Below, in pieces: positions 51,366-62,292 of a stretch of DNA of 64,000 nt. The stretch is from Melissococcus plutonius ATCC 35311 (GTDB lineage Bacteria > Bacillota > Bacilli > Lactobacillales > Enterococcaceae). The translations under genes and the position numbers were made by a program. Within the stretch, counting starts at the first letter, position 1; each line of letters starts with the position of its first letter. Under the pieces are notes generated by a model. The model was not told where the DNA came from, did not search any database, and worked only from the letters and a program-made list of their open reading frames with translations. The stretch lies in contig NC_015516.1 of NCBI RefSeq assembly GCF_000270185.1, forward strand, positions 1,287,001 through 1,351,000, given 5' to 3'.

Positions 51366-52428
51366 TCATTTACTACCTTTTTCTGGGAGTTTTTCTAGAT
51401 AATTCACTGCTTCTTGAACAGTTTTAACAGGAATTATTTTCATTTTAGTATCTATTTTTTTTGCTGTTTGTTTTGCTTCTTTATAGTTTGATAGTATCTT
51501 TGGATTTGCCTTGCGTATTTCCTTTGTAATTTCATCATTTGGAGCGAAAAAGATATCAATATTATTTTTACTAGCAGTAACTATCTTTTTATCAATTCCA
51601 CCAATCCGTCCAACAATCCCTTGATTATCCATTGTACCAGTTCCAGCAATTTTATAGCCTTTTTGTAGATCTTTATGCGTGAGTTGTTTATAGATTTCTA
51701 AAGTAAACATTAATCCAGCTGAAGGTCCACCAATATTATCTGTTTTAATGGAAACAGGTATGGAAGGAATAATCTCTGTATGATCAACTAAAGTAATTCC
51801 AATCCCCGCTTTTTTGGTTGTTGGCAACTGCATGAGTTTACCAGTTGTCTTTTTTTCTTTTCCATTTTGGACATAGGTAATTTTAGCTTTTTGACCAATT
51901 TTTTGTTTTTGAACATAATCCATAAAAGACTCTTTATTATTAAAAGTATGGCCATCAATTCCAACAACTGTATCTCCAACCTTAATTTTTTATTGAAATC
52001 TGATTTATCTTCAATTGCTAATACATAAACCCCTTTAAATGTCATTTTATAAGGAAGATGAGCTAACTTTAAAGCCTGTTCAATAGCCGCATTTTTTGAT
52101 GAATCCATATAATATTGCTGGATTTGATTATACTCTTGATTGCTATTGTCTCCCATTAACTCTTTTTTATTTTCTAGTTCATAAAAGTCAGAGAATTTTG
52201 CTATTAATGCCGTAACCATTGTCGCTGGACGTATTCCTACAGTAGTTAGATAAAAACTACCCCTTGCATGATCTTTTTTATTATCAACACGAATAATTTC
52301 CTTTAAATTTTCTGTAGTTCCTGGCCCTTCAATATAATAAGGAATTGGAACAAAAAAAGCAACGGCTAAAATAAATATAAAGAAAGTTGGTAAAAATACT
52401 TTTAAAGAGAATTTTTTATTTTGTTTCA

Positions 52429-52429
<1 letters not shown>
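51366..52429 (-). pseudogene. sepM: SepM/YlbL-type PDZ-Lon protease, frameshifted
   Basis: From ATG 52429: an N-terminal membrane anchor, then the first part of the substrate domain to IEDKSDFNKK. The correct frame (VGDTVVGIDGHTF, the PDZ domain) resumes after one base is lost in an A6 run near 51987-51992. The Lon-like domain with the catalytic Ser (GGPSAGLMF) and Lys (GGIDKK) follows to 51366. Such proteases mature competence or pheromone peptides at the cell surface in streptococci. Its first ATG overlaps the coaD stop (TAATG), so it was co-translated. Confidence 0.88.
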
Positions 52430-53482
<1,053 letters not shown>

Positions 53483-53535
53483 ATATGTTTTCCTTTTATA
53501 TTATTTATAAAAAATCTTTTATTTTATATATTTTG

Positions 53536-53889
53536 CTAAATATAATCATCCAATTGTTCAGATAATTGGATTTTTGTTGTTCGTTTTTCTAGATCAAAAC
53601 TATTTTCTATTTTTGAGGTATCTGTTTTATTATCAATCTTACCAGTAAAACTCATATTTAAGTCTGGCAAATAAGATTTTTCAACAGTTTTCACAAAATT
53701 CAATTCACTGATTTTATTTTTTATTATATCAATGCCTTCATCTTCAGTGTATAAAACAACATATTTTGCGCGATGAGATACATAATGAATAATTCCATAC
53801 CGCTTCAATTGTTTTAATTGCCTTAAACTATACAGCCAAATAATTAAACATCGACGTTTTTGTATGGTTAATTCATGTTTAACATCCAT
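53536..53889 (-). CDS. ylbG: YlbG family protein (DUF2129)
   Basis: 117 aa. Its first 75 residues match the YlbG fold (RRCLIIWLYSLRQLKQLKRYGIIHYVSHRAKYVVLY). The role is unknown; conserved next to ylbF and rsmD in Bacilli. The C-terminal 35 residues are polar and family-variable. ATG at 53889 with GGAGG at 8 nt. Its start overlaps the last codons of ylbF by 11 nt. Confidence 0.88.
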   Translation of the reverse strand: MDVKHELTIQKRRCLIIWLYSLRQLKQLKRYGIIHYVSHRAKYVVLYTEDEGIDIIKNKISELNFVKTVEKSYLPDLNMSFTGKIDNKTDTSKIENSFDLEKRTTKIQLSEQLDDYI

Positions 53890-54319
53890 GGCAGGAACCT
53901 CCACAATTTGCCTTTTTTTTTCCTTCAAAAAAAGGATTACCTGTATCTACATGAATAGTTTGAGAGATCGTGTTAGCGATTTGCGTTCCAATTACATCTA
54001 AAATCGTTTGTATTTCTAATTCAGCTTGACGAAATGTTGCTACTTCTGGTAATATATCCAGTTCTCTTTTAGCTTTATGTACATCTCGCTTTTTTTTGTA
54101 ATAGTCAGGTACATAGTGATCATAATTTTTTATTGCTTCAAAAGATTCTCTACTATTTAGAAAAGCTTGTCGCTTTTTTAAAACAATTGAGGAAGTATTC
54201 ATTTTCTGGTAAGCTTGATGATAATTTTTCATTTTGTTACTTGTTGTAATTGCGCTACTCAGTTGAGTAATTTGATCTTCAATGTTAAACAGCTGATTTG
54301 TAATAATCATATGATTCAT
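53879..54319 (-). CDS. ylbF: YlbF/RicF-family protein
   Basis: 146 aa, helical, with the C-terminal Cys cluster CGGSCHGC. In Bacillus, RicF (YlbF) forms a complex with RicA and RicT that binds Fe-S clusters and directs RNA processing with RNase Y. The Cys motif suits that role. ATG at 54319 overlaps the CAP-like gene stop (ATGA); a second ATG (54310) has the better spacing to AAAGGA. Confidence 0.88.
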   Translation of the reverse strand: MNHMIITNQLFNIEDQITQLSSAITTSNKMKNYHQAYQKMNTSSIVLKKRQAFLNSRESFEAIKNYDHYVPDYYKKKRDVHKAKRELDILPEVATFRQAELEIQTILDVIGTQIANTISQTIHVDTGNPFFEGKKKANCGGSCHGC

Positions 54320-55425
54320 TTTCCTTTATTCAGAGATTTTTCGTCTATATTCCTGTGTATTAAGATTAGCATGCTATGATTATCTAATGCAACACTCAAC
54401 ATTTCCTTTTGTTTATGGTTAAATTTTGGATAATCCAATGGATCAGAAAACCATGATAATAGTGTAAATACTGGATCATAGATAGGTTCTTGATAGATAA
54501 TTGTTCTATTATTTTGATTCATATTCTCAATAGTTAACCATTGTTTGACTTCTTCACTTGATAAAGAAAAATAAAGATTAACAAAAGGAGAATTTTGGAT
54601 TTCACTTAATTTTCTTAAACGTTCATCAGAAAGAAATAAGGTCTTTTTTTCATTAAATTCCTCTATAAATAGTTCTGCTTGTTTTTGGTTATCTCTATTC
54701 TCTGTATATACAGGTAGTTTTTCAGCTTTTCTTAATCGATTAATGACCTGAATAAGTTGTTTTTTAGAATAATTACCACTTTGTTGTTTATTAGGCAATA
54801 GTTGCTGGCCTTTATTTAATTGATAAGGCAGCATTGTCAGCAAACTTTCTTTATCTAGATAAATAATTCCTATTAATTTTTTATTTCCTTGACCAAAAAA
54901 TAAAATAGCGAATGTATCATTATTAAAGGCAATGAGTGGGCGATAATTCATATCTTCCTCAGTTAATTCTAAATTATATTGTTTTTTATTATAAGAGAAG
55001 TTAAAATTTGAGTAAATTGTTATCTTGTGAGAGACTTCTGACAAAATCATACCTAAATGAAAAGGAGTTGTTTCCTGCGTTTTATTAAGTACCTTGATAG
55101 CAGCTATCTTTCCATCTTTTACATTTGCTTCTATATATTCACCATTTGAACGATTAAACTGCCAACATTCATAATTATAATTGGCAGTTATTTTTGCACT
55201 TGGCATTCCTAATTGATTAATTAAGAAAGAACTATTTTTACCAATATAATCAGCATAACCAGTTGTTGGTAATTTTTCATAAGGAAGCGCTTGTTGAAAA
55301 TTGCTTTGTTGCTCAGTGTCTACTTTAGCAATTTCTGTTTTTTTTACTGGAAAATAGATTGGTTGTAAATAACCAAGAATTATTATAGTTATAAGTACGA
55401 AAACAAAAGCCAAAAATCGCTTCAT
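54316..55425 (-). CDS. CAP-associated-domain protein (YlbC-like)
   Basis: 369 aa. A membrane anchor at residues 3-20, then a CAP-associated N-terminal domain (about 55-190; contains GMPSAKITANYNYECWQF) and a C-terminal CAP/SCP-like region (about 205-365). The CAP part is degenerate: RLRKAEKLPVY is recognisable but the conserved His and Glu are not obvious. Probably surface-exposed; function unknown. ATG at 55425 with AGGAG. Same position as ylbC upstream of ylbF in Bacillus. Confidence 0.75.
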   Translation of the reverse strand: MKRFLAFVFVLITIIILGYLQPIYFPVKKTEIAKVDTEQQSNFQQALPYEKLPTTGYADYIGKNSSFLINQLGMPSAKITANYNYECWQFNRSNGEYIEANVKDGKIAAIKVLNKTQETTPFHLGMILSEVSHKITIYSNFNFSYNKKQYNLELTEEDMNYRPLIAFNNDTFAILFFGQGNKKLIGIIYLDKESLLTMLPYQLNKGQQLLPNKQQSGNYSKKQLIQVINRLRKAEKLPVYTENRDNQKQAELFIEEFNEKKTLFLSDERLRKLSEIQNSPFVNLYFSLSSEEVKQWLTIENMNQNNRTIIYQEPIYDPVFTLLSWFSDPLDYPKFNHKQKEMLSVALDNHSMLILIHRNIDEKSLNKGK

Positions 55426-55576
55426 AGCTTCTCCTATCCATCTTTACTCAGTTATTTTAATAATATATAAAAATAGCGATGATTTCAGTGTTTTTAATCA
55501 CCGAATAGGTATGAGGATTAAACTTTATACTTAGATAAAATATCAAATCAGCAATTGTTTATTTTAATTCGATTGC

Positions 55577-55849
55577 TTATTCTTTTTCATAAATATCTGT
55601 ATACAATTGGTCTAATTCTTTCCCAAGGTGTTTAATCAATTGTTGTCCTTCAGCTATAGTCAATAGACCTAAGCGTTCAGCATAAGTAACCTGTCTTGAA
55701 AATCCATAAATTTGTGTATCTATTATTTCTTCAAAAGCTTTACATTGAAAAATACAAAGACTATTTTTTTGACTTTGAATTAATTGTTTAATTTTACATG
55801 CATCTTCATTTAATAATTGGATGGCATGTTCTTTTGAAATAGGTTCCAT
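55577..55849 (-). CDS. ylaN: YlaN family protein (UPF0358)
   Basis: 90 aa matching YlaN: AIQLLNEDACKIKQLIQSQ, then DTQIYGFSRQVTYAERLGLLT. In Bacillus and Staphylococcus YlaN binds Fe(II) and Fur and is needed under iron limitation. ATG at 55849 has AGGAGG; the frame to 55906 is a spurious extension. It lies alone between the CAP-like gene and recQ. It may tie into the iron circuit suggested by the P1B-4 ATPase. Confidence 0.9.
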   Translation of the reverse strand: MEPISKEHAIQLLNEDACKIKQLIQSQKNSLCIFQCKAFEEIIDTQIYGFSRQVTYAERLGLLTIAEGQQLIKHLGKELDQLYTDIYEKE

Positions 55850-55988
55850 ACTTTTGCCTCCTACTCCTAATTGTTTAATTATATCATAAACGATATAAAG
55901 ATTCATGATTTTTAAAACATCATTTGTCTTTTATTCTTGAAAAAAATAGCGACAATTGGTATTGAAATAATAAGAAAAAATGAATGAA

Positions 55989-57761
55989 TCAAATTTTATT
56001 TTCTGATTGGAATTCCTTAATTTTATTAATAAATAGTTCACCATATTTATCTAGTTTATTTTGGCCAACCCCTTTAATTTGTAAAAACTGAATCGTATTT
56101 TTAGGTAACTTTTCACATATTTCTTTTAAGGTACTATCAGAAAAAACCAAATAAGGAGGAACATTTGCTTTTTGCGCCAAATCCATACGTAATTCTCTAA
56201 GCGTTTCAAATAATTCATCATTGTCAATTACTTTATGTACTTTTTGATCCTCTTTTCTAAAAACAGAACATTTTCCTAACAGAACTTCTATTCCCAAGGG
56301 AGACACCTGAAGAATCGGGTATTGTCCAGAAGTAGCAATCAATTGTCCCTTAGCTGTTAAATAATCAATTAGCTGAACAACTTCTTTTTGTGTTCGATCT
56401 TTTAATAATCCATAAGTAGGCAGTTGATCAAGATGCCACTGTTCAATTTTTTTATCTTTTGATCCAGTTAATACTCTACCAACTAGGCCTTTACCAAATC
56501 GCTCTCCCATTCGCTTGACACAGGATAATATTTTTTGAGCATCTATTGTAATATCAACCAACTCTCGTTGATCCAAACAATTTGTACATTTATGGCATTC
56601 CAGGCCATGATCACCAAAGTAATTTAAGATAAATTGCTGTAAGCATACTTGAGTATTTGCATATTGAGAAATTTCTTTTAGTTTTGTATATTGTTGTTGC
56701 TTATAATCATCTGTACAAGTCATTTGTTCAATAAAATAATGATGAATTTGTAAATCTTGAGGGGTGTAAAATAAAATCGCATCTCCTGGCAAACCATCAC
56801 GACCAGCGCGTCCTGCTTCCTGATAGTAAGATTCAATATTACCAGGTGTCTGTGCATGGATAACAAAACGAACATTACTTTTATTAATCCCCATGCCAAA
56901 AGCATTGGTAGCAGCAATAACTTGTAGTTGATCGAACAGAAATTTTTCTTGATTGTCATTTCGTTCTTGTTCGCTCATTCCACCATGATAAATTCCAACA
57001 GCAATTTTTTTACTTTTTAATAATAAATAAATCCGTTCAGCTTCCTTACGTGTATTGACATAAATAATTCCTGCTTGTGCTTGGTTTAATTTGAGATATT
57101 CTAATAAGAATAAGTCGCGATTTTGGTCTCTAATTACCTGAAAAGATAGGTTTTCTCTTAAAAATCCTGTCTTTACCTGGTTATCAATAGGAATATATAA
57201 TTTTTTTAGAATATCTTCCGCCACTTGTGGCGTTGCAGTTGCAGTCAATGCAATTATAGTTGGCTGTTGTTTAAATTGGTGAATAATCTCTGCTACCCGT
57301 AAATAGCTAGGTCTAAAATCGTATCCCCACTGAGAAATACAATGAGCTTCATCAACGGCTAGTACATCAATAGGTACATGTAATAAAAGTTGTTGAAAAT
57401 CATAAGATTCTAGCCGTTCTGGTGCAATATATAATAACTTTACCTTCTTATCTACTGCTAATTGGATCCGATGATTCATTTCTTGAATAGAAATTGTGCT
57501 ATTAATAAAGGTAGCTGGAATTCCTAACAGATTTAAAGCATCTACCTGATCTTTCATTAATGAAATCAAAGGTGAAATCACCAAGGTTAAATTGGGTAGC
57601 ATCAGGGCAGGTAATTGATAACAGATAGATTTTCCTCCACCTGTTGGCATAATTCCCAGAACATTTTGTCTATTCAAAACACAATTAATTAATTCTTGTT
57701 GTCCAGGACGAAATTGCTCATATCCAAATACTTTTTTTAGTAATTGCTTTGTATCAGCCAT
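55989..57761 (-). CDS. recQ: ATP-dependent DNA helicase RecQ
   Basis: 590 aa. Walker A MPTGGGKSICYQLP (near 39), VDEAHCISQWGYDFRP, motif VI QEAGRAGRDG, the zinc-binding Cys cluster (CLQQFILNYFGD...CHKCTNC), winged helix, and a C-terminal HRDC domain (LFETLRELRMDLAQKANVPPY). It unwinds recombination intermediates. ATG at 57761. Separate transcript. Confidence 0.96.
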   Translation of the reverse strand: MADTKQLLKKVFGYEQFRPGQQELINCVLNRQNVLGIMPTGGGKSICYQLPALMLPNLTLVISPLISLMKDQVDALNLLGIPATFINSTISIQEMNHRIQLAVDKKVKLLYIAPERLESYDFQQLLLHVPIDVLAVDEAHCISQWGYDFRPSYLRVAEIIHQFKQQPTIIALTATATPQVAEDILKKLYIPIDNQVKTGFLRENLSFQVIRDQNRDLFLLEYLKLNQAQAGIIYVNTRKEAERIYLLLKSKKIAVGIYHGGMSEQERNDNQEKFLFDQLQVIAATNAFGMGINKSNVRFVIHAQTPGNIESYYQEAGRAGRDGLPGDAILFYTPQDLQIHHYFIEQMTCTDDYKQQQYTKLKEISQYANTQVCLQQFILNYFGDHGLECHKCTNCLDQRELVDITIDAQKILSCVKRMGERFGKGLVGRVLTGSKDKKIEQWHLDQLPTYGLLKDRTQKEVVQLIDYLTAKGQLIATSGQYPILQVSPLGIEVLLGKCSVFRKEDQKVHKVIDNDELFETLRELRMDLAQKANVPPYLVFSDSTLKEICEKLPKNTIQFLQIKGVGQNKLDKYGELFINKIKEFQSENKI

Positions 57762-58037
57762 TATTTACTCTCCCACCTGCATACTCTTACGATCCATTCT
57801 ACCATTTACTATTCAACAGTTCAAGAAATCTTGTGAAACAAAAAAATTTATGAAACATTTTAAAAAATAAAATAGAATAAAATAGCGATGCATAAATAAC
57901 TCATTTTTGCACTAGACCTAGTTATCCACAAAACGATTTCTCTTCATTCAAAAATAGACCTAAATTTATTAATTTATGACTACCATTTATGACTATTTTT
58001 TATTTTCATCTATTTTAATCATTAAAAGTAAAAAATA

Positions 58038-58073
58038 GCAAAAAGAGCTAAAAAATTTAATTTTCTAGCTCTT
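58038..58073 (-). terminator. Terminator of typA
   Basis: 15-nt arms (58043-58057 with 58059-58073; core AAGAGCTA/TAGCTCTT) with a U-rich tail on the minus strand, 34 nt after the typA stop. The 345-nt spacer to recQ (57762-58106) holds nothing else but a single DnaA-box-like nonamer. Confidence 0.7.
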
Positions 58074-58106
58074 CCTACCTATTTATATAAATTTAAATGT
58101 TCTTGA

Positions 58107-59939
58107 TTAACTTTTTTTCTTTTTATTTGCCTTTTCACGTTCACTTTTATTCAATAATTGTTTTCTTAAACGAATACTTTCAGGTGTTACTTCACAGTAC
58201 TCATCATCATTTAGAAATTCTAATGATTCTTCTAAAGTCAGCGTTTTTGGTTTTTTAATAACAGATGTTTGATCTTTTGTAGCCGAACGAACGTTTGTCA
58301 TTTGTTTTGCTTTGGTAATGTTCACCGTTAAATCATTCTCTCGGTTATTTTCACCAATAACCATTCCTTCATACACTTCTGTACCCGGCTCAACAAAAAC
58401 TGTTCCACGTTCTTCAATACTCATGATACTGTAAGTTGTTGCTTTTCCAGTATCAATGGATACCAAAGTCCCTTGATGACGTCCACCAATTTGTCCTTTA
58501 ATCATTGGCAAGTATTGATCAAAAGTATGGTGCATAATGCCATATCCACGAGTCATCGATAAAAATTCTGTCGTATAACCAATTAATCCACGTGCTGGTG
58601 CTAAGAAAATTAAGCGAATTTGTTCATTGCCTGTGTGTATCATATCTTGCATTTCACCTTTACGTTGGCTTAATGATTCAATAATACTGCCCATGTATTC
58701 TTCAGGTGTATCAATTTGAACACGTTCAAATGGCTCACAAATTACACCATCAATTTCACGTTCAATCACTTCTGGACGAGAAACTTGAAGTTCATAACCT
58801 TCACGTCTCATATTTTCAATTAAAATAGATAAATGTAACTCACCACGACCTGAAACTGTCCATCGATCTGGTGATTCGGTTGGATCTACCCTAAGAGACA
58901 CATCTGTTTGTAATTGTGCCATTAGGCGTTCTTCAATTTTTCTAGCTGTGACAAATTTACCTTCACGTCCAGCAAAAGGTGAATTGTTCACCAAAAATGT
59001 CATTTGTAGTGTTGGTTCGTCAATATGAAGGATTGGCAGCGCTTCTTGTTGATCAACGGGTGTTACCGTTTCTCCTACAAAAATATCTTCCATTCCAGAA
59101 ACAGCAATCAAATCTCCAGCTTTAGCTTGTTCAATTTCCAGACGTTGTAATCCAAAATAACCGAATAATTTTGTTACGCGGAATTTTTTAACAGAACCAT
59201 CCAATTTCATTAAAGCTACCTGATCACCAACCTTAATTTCTCCTCTAAATACTCGACCAATTCCAATACGACCAACATATTCATTATAATCTAGTAAGGA
59301 AACTTGAAATTGTAATGGATCTTCACTATTATCAATTGGTGCAGGAATATGATTAATAATGGTATCAAAAACTGGAATCATGGTTTTTTCTTGATCAGCT
59401 GGGTCTTCTGATAAGCTAGAAGTTCCATTGATAGCAGAGACATAAATAACTGGGAATTCTAATTGGTCTTCATCTGCACCTAGTTCAATAAATAATTCTA
59501 ATACTTCATCAACAACTTCAGCTGGACGTGCAGAAGGTTTATCAATTTTATTTACAACAACAATTGGTGTTAAATGTTGTTCAAGTGCCTTTTTCAAAAC
59601 AAAACGTGTTTGTGGCATTGTACCTTCATAGGCATCAACAATTAATAGAACACCATCTACCATCTTCATAATTCTCTCTACTTCACCACCAAAATCCGCG
59701 TGGCCTGGAGTATCCATGATATTAATTTTTGTGCCTTTATATTTAACTGCAGTATTTTTAGCTAAAATGGTAATTCCACGTTCCTTTTCTAACGCATTCG
59801 AATCCATTGCTCTTTCTTGTAGCTCTATATGATCATCCAAGGTATCAGATTGTTTCAATAATTCATCGACTAATGTTGTTTTTCCATGGTCAACGTGAGC
59901 AATAATGGCTACGTTGCGAATATCATTTCTATAGTTCAA
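58107..59939 (-). CDS. typA: Ribosome-associated GTPase TypA/BipA
   Basis: 610 aa translational GTPase. IIAHVDHGKTTL (G1, near 13-24), RGITI (G2), DTPGHADFGGE (G3), VNKIDK (G4), then domains II-III, V and the BipA-specific C-terminal domain (LAPARGLIGYTTEFLSMTRG). It assists 50S assembly and stress growth. ATG at 59939 with GTAGGGAG. Promoter with extended -10 at 59991-59999. Confidence 0.97.
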   Translation of the reverse strand: MNYRNDIRNVAIIAHVDHGKTTLVDELLKQSDTLDDHIELQERAMDSNALEKERGITILAKNTAVKYKGTKINIMDTPGHADFGGEVERIMKMVDGVLLIVDAYEGTMPQTRFVLKKALEQHLTPIVVVNKIDKPSARPAEVVDEVLELFIELGADEDQLEFPVIYVSAINGTSSLSEDPADQEKTMIPVFDTIINHIPAPIDNSEDPLQFQVSLLDYNEYVGRIGIGRVFRGEIKVGDQVALMKLDGSVKKFRVTKLFGYFGLQRLEIEQAKAGDLIAVSGMEDIFVGETVTPVDQQEALPILHIDEPTLQMTFLVNNSPFAGREGKFVTARKIEERLMAQLQTDVSLRVDPTESPDRWTVSGRGELHLSILIENMRREGYELQVSRPEVIEREIDGVICEPFERVQIDTPEEYMGSIIESLSQRKGEMQDMIHTGNEQIRLIFLAPARGLIGYTTEFLSMTRGYGIMHHTFDQYLPMIKGQIGGRHQGTLVSIDTGKATTYSIMSIEERGTVFVEPGTEVYEGMVIGENNRENDLTVNITKAKQMTNVRSATKDQTSVIKKPKTLTLEESLEFLNDDEYCEVTPESIRLRKQLLNKSEREKANKKKKS

Positions 59940-59990
59940 TATAATTACTCCCTACTCTAATATTAACTGTAATGTAAATCCCGACTTTTT

Positions 59991-59999
59991 ATTATACCA
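59991..59999 (-). promoter_or_regulatory. Extended -10 promoter of typA
   Basis: TGGTATAAT on the minus strand, 52 nt upstream of the typA start. No good -35 at 17 nt. Confidence 0.55.
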
Positions 60000-60206
60000 A
60001 ATTTTAAGATTAAAATATAGTCTTTATCTATTAAATTTAAAAAAATTTACATTTTTTATTATTTTTTCTGAAAATTTCTATATTATTTTTTAATAATTTT
60101 TAATTTATTTTTTGCATTTATCTAGCCTAAAGTTCATCAAAAGATTTATACTACAAATAACGGACATGCCACACTGTTTTTAAATTTTCAACTCGATAAT
60201 GAACAA

Positions 60207-60980
60207 TTAAAGATTGAAATATTGACTTGTGATTTCTTGATAGGCTACTGGAGTGGCTGCTAAAAAGTATTCTCGTCCTGAGAATTTCAAAGGTTCACCC
60301 GAAACATTTGAATAGAAAAATCCAAATTCATTCAGTAGAACAATGCCTGCGGCATAATCCCAAGGATATAAGTTAGAAAGATAACCAATATGGTTTCCTT
60401 TCAACATAGCAATCAATTCTAAACCTGCACAGCCGGTGACACGAATACCACGACTAGTTTCACCAATTTCTTTTGCATGATGAATATTTTTACCAAACAT
60501 AAAGGCATTCATTCCCATTAATCCATCAGATAATGATTTCATTTTAGGTGATTCTAATAAACGATCATTGCAATGTACACCTAAGTCTACTCCTCCCCAA
60601 TAGCATTGATGATTCATTACATCATAGATGAAACCAAGTTCTCCTTTGCCATCAACATAAATTCCAATCATAATACAAAAATTTTCTTTTTCCATCACAA
60701 AATTCATTGTTCCATCAATTGGATCAATAATCCAAACACGTCCTGTAAAAGAATCAATGGAAGAATACCCTTTCTCCTCACCTAAAATGCGATCTTTTGG
60801 ATAGTTTTTTTGGATTTTATCGATTAAGAAACCTTGAATTTCCTCATCCATATTTGTAACTAGGTCTGTACGACCAGATTTTTCAGTTACTTCTATTTCT
60901 GCTCTGATATTTTTTCGAATATACACTGCTGCTTCCTCTAGCCATTTTTTTATTTGTATAATTAGCTTTTCTTTCTCCAT
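60207..60980 (-). CDS. Inositol monophosphatase family protein (SuhB/YktC-like)
   Basis: 257 aa. Motifs of the Mg-dependent phosphatase: ILGEEKG (near 65), WIIDPIDGTMNFV (near 85-97) and YPWDYAAGIVLL (near 205). Substrates in this family are inositol-1-P or related sugar phosphates; unproven here. ATG at 60980 begins right after the UPF0223 stop, so the pair is co-translated. Confidence 0.9.
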   Translation of the reverse strand: MEKEKLIIQIKKWLEEAAVYIRKNIRAEIEVTEKSGRTDLVTNMDEEIQGFLIDKIQKNYPKDRILGEEKGYSSIDSFTGRVWIIDPIDGTMNFVMEKENFCIMIGIYVDGKGELGFIYDVMNHQCYWGGVDLGVHCNDRLLESPKMKSLSDGLMGMNAFMFGKNIHHAKEIGETSRGIRVTGCAGLELIAMLKGNHIGYLSNLYPWDYAAGIVLLNEFGFFYSNVSGEPLKFSGREYFLAATPVAYQEITSQYFNL

Positions 60981-61259
60981 TTATTTATCCTCCAGTTTCA
61001 ATAATCCTTTTTCCATTCCTTTTGCTTGTTGCAGTGTTTGATAGAGTGAGTAACCAGACACCTTTTGAAACTTTTTGCCTAATGCTTTTTCTTCACCAAT
61101 ACTAGGGATCACAGTTTTGAAGGTTCGATAAGTTTTCATAAATTCATTAACCTCGATACCAGTCTCGTTTGCCTGCTCAACAGCTGCCCATAAACGAGTT
61201 ACTATAATAATCTCTTCCTTAGTCCAGTCTAGTTCTAATGGATATTGATAATTCTTCAT
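60981..61259 (-). CDS. UPF0223 family protein (YktA-like)
   Basis: 92 aa. Starts KNYQYPLELDWTKEEI, with FKTVIPSIGEEKALGKKFQKVSGYS, the UPF0223 consensus. Function unknown; conserved next to the inositol monophosphatase gene as in Bacillus yktA-yktC. ATG at 61259 with GAGGTG. Confidence 0.9.
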   Translation of the reverse strand: MKNYQYPLELDWTKEEIIIVTRLWAAVEQANETGIEVNEFMKTYRTFKTVIPSIGEEKALGKKFQKVSGYSLYQTLQQAKGMEKGLLKLEDK

Positions 61260-61360
61260 GTTGATTCACCTCATGGCAAGTTTAGCATAATTAAAAGGAA
61301 AATAGGAATTATTCTTATTATTTCGTTTTTATTTCATTCTCAAAATTTGAAGTATTCATT

Positions 61361-61396
61361 AATTATTGAATGAACGAAAATTATTGAATGAACGAA
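61361..61396. repeat. 18-bp tandem duplication
   Basis: AATTATTGAATGAACGAA occurs twice in direct succession (61361-61378, 61379-61396) in the spacer between the UPF0223 and HD genes. A possible slippage product; the flanks carry further ATTCATT/AATGAAT inverted pieces. Nothing else was seen in 61260-61514. Confidence 0.8.
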
Positions 61397-61514
61397 ATTT
61401 CTATTCATGAACTTAAAAATAATTCTATATCTTTTCTTAGAAGAAAAAAACAAGCATGATTATTTCAATTCATTGATAGCTTGTTTCCGCTCTTTTATTT
61501 TTTATAAAAATCCA

Positions 61515-61559
61515 ATTAAATAAAAAGACATGAGAAATACTCATGCCTTTTTATTTAAT
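61515..61559. terminator. Terminator after the HD-domain gene
   Basis: 19-bp stem with one mismatch (61515-61533 with 61541-61559; core CATGA/TCATG flanked by A/T runs). It lies 117 nt beyond the HD gene stop and could work in both directions. Confidence 0.75.
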
Positions 61560-61675
61560 AGATATGTTCGTAATTTATGAATTTTGTCCTGATAAGAATA
61601 AATGGATTGTTTTTATAGAATATTAAAAGATCTTTACCTGAGTAGGTTGTGAAAAACAATCAAATAAGAAGAACC

Positions 61676-62167
61676 TTATTTGGTTGTATGATATCGCCAC
61701 TTATTTTTAAAGCTATACATTAATGGATTCATTACTTCTTTAAAAGCACAATATTTGTCTACCATTGTTACAATATAGCCTTCTTTATACCTAGGCGGCG
61801 CTATTGTTGCTCCCCACATATGTTTGATAATAATATCTTTTTCTAAATCCGACAATTCGGTGATACTTTCTGCATTTTTAGCTGCGATTCGTGGATGCAT
61901 ATAAGCATGTGTACCACCATCAAATTTAGTTGTTCGCCAATCATAAAAAAATAAATCATGCAATAAACCAGCTCTAGCTACTGCTCTTTTATTGCAATGC
62001 CAACGTTTTGCTAGCCTATAGCTATTATAAGAAACACTAATACAGTGTTCCAGACGGGTTGTATGAATATGATGTACATAATTATTTAAACGTTTCACTT
62101 CATCCGTTGCTAATAAATCTTCTACATACGAAACATATTCTGCATCTTCAAACCATTTTTCAGCCAT
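61676..62167 (-). CDS. HD-domain phosphohydrolase-like protein
   Basis: 163 aa. H of HTTRLEHCISVSYNSYRLAK and HD in GLLHDLFFYDW (near 85-95) plus a later HMWG and D in MVDKYCA build the HD metal site. Small members of this group are likely nucleotidases or phosphohydrolases; no substrate known. ATG at 62167 with AAAGGTGG upstream. It lies 125 nt after argS; shared transcription is possible. Confidence 0.8.
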   Translation of the reverse strand: MAEKWFEDAEYVSYVEDLLATDEVKRLNNYVHHIHTTRLEHCISVSYNSYRLAKRWHCNKRAVARAGLLHDLFFYDWRTTKFDGGTHAYMHPRIAAKNAESITELSDLEKDIIIKHMWGATIAPPRYKEGYIVTMVDKYCAFKEVMNPLMYSFKNKWRYHTTK

Positions 62168-62292
62168 TTTCTTACCACCTTTTTTAACGCTCTCTTTAAA
62201 TTAATGAAAGTATAGCATTTAAAATAGGCGAAATCTAGGAATTTTCTTTAAAATTCTGCACTTTAATATTTACTTAATAAAGGATTCATCAT

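Noticed and set aside
57922-57930. TTATCCACA nonamer, a perfect DnaA box
   Set aside because: Only two exact copies were noticed (also 35349-35357), far apart and not clustered. About one is expected by chance in a window of this size and composition, so no replication origin is claimed.
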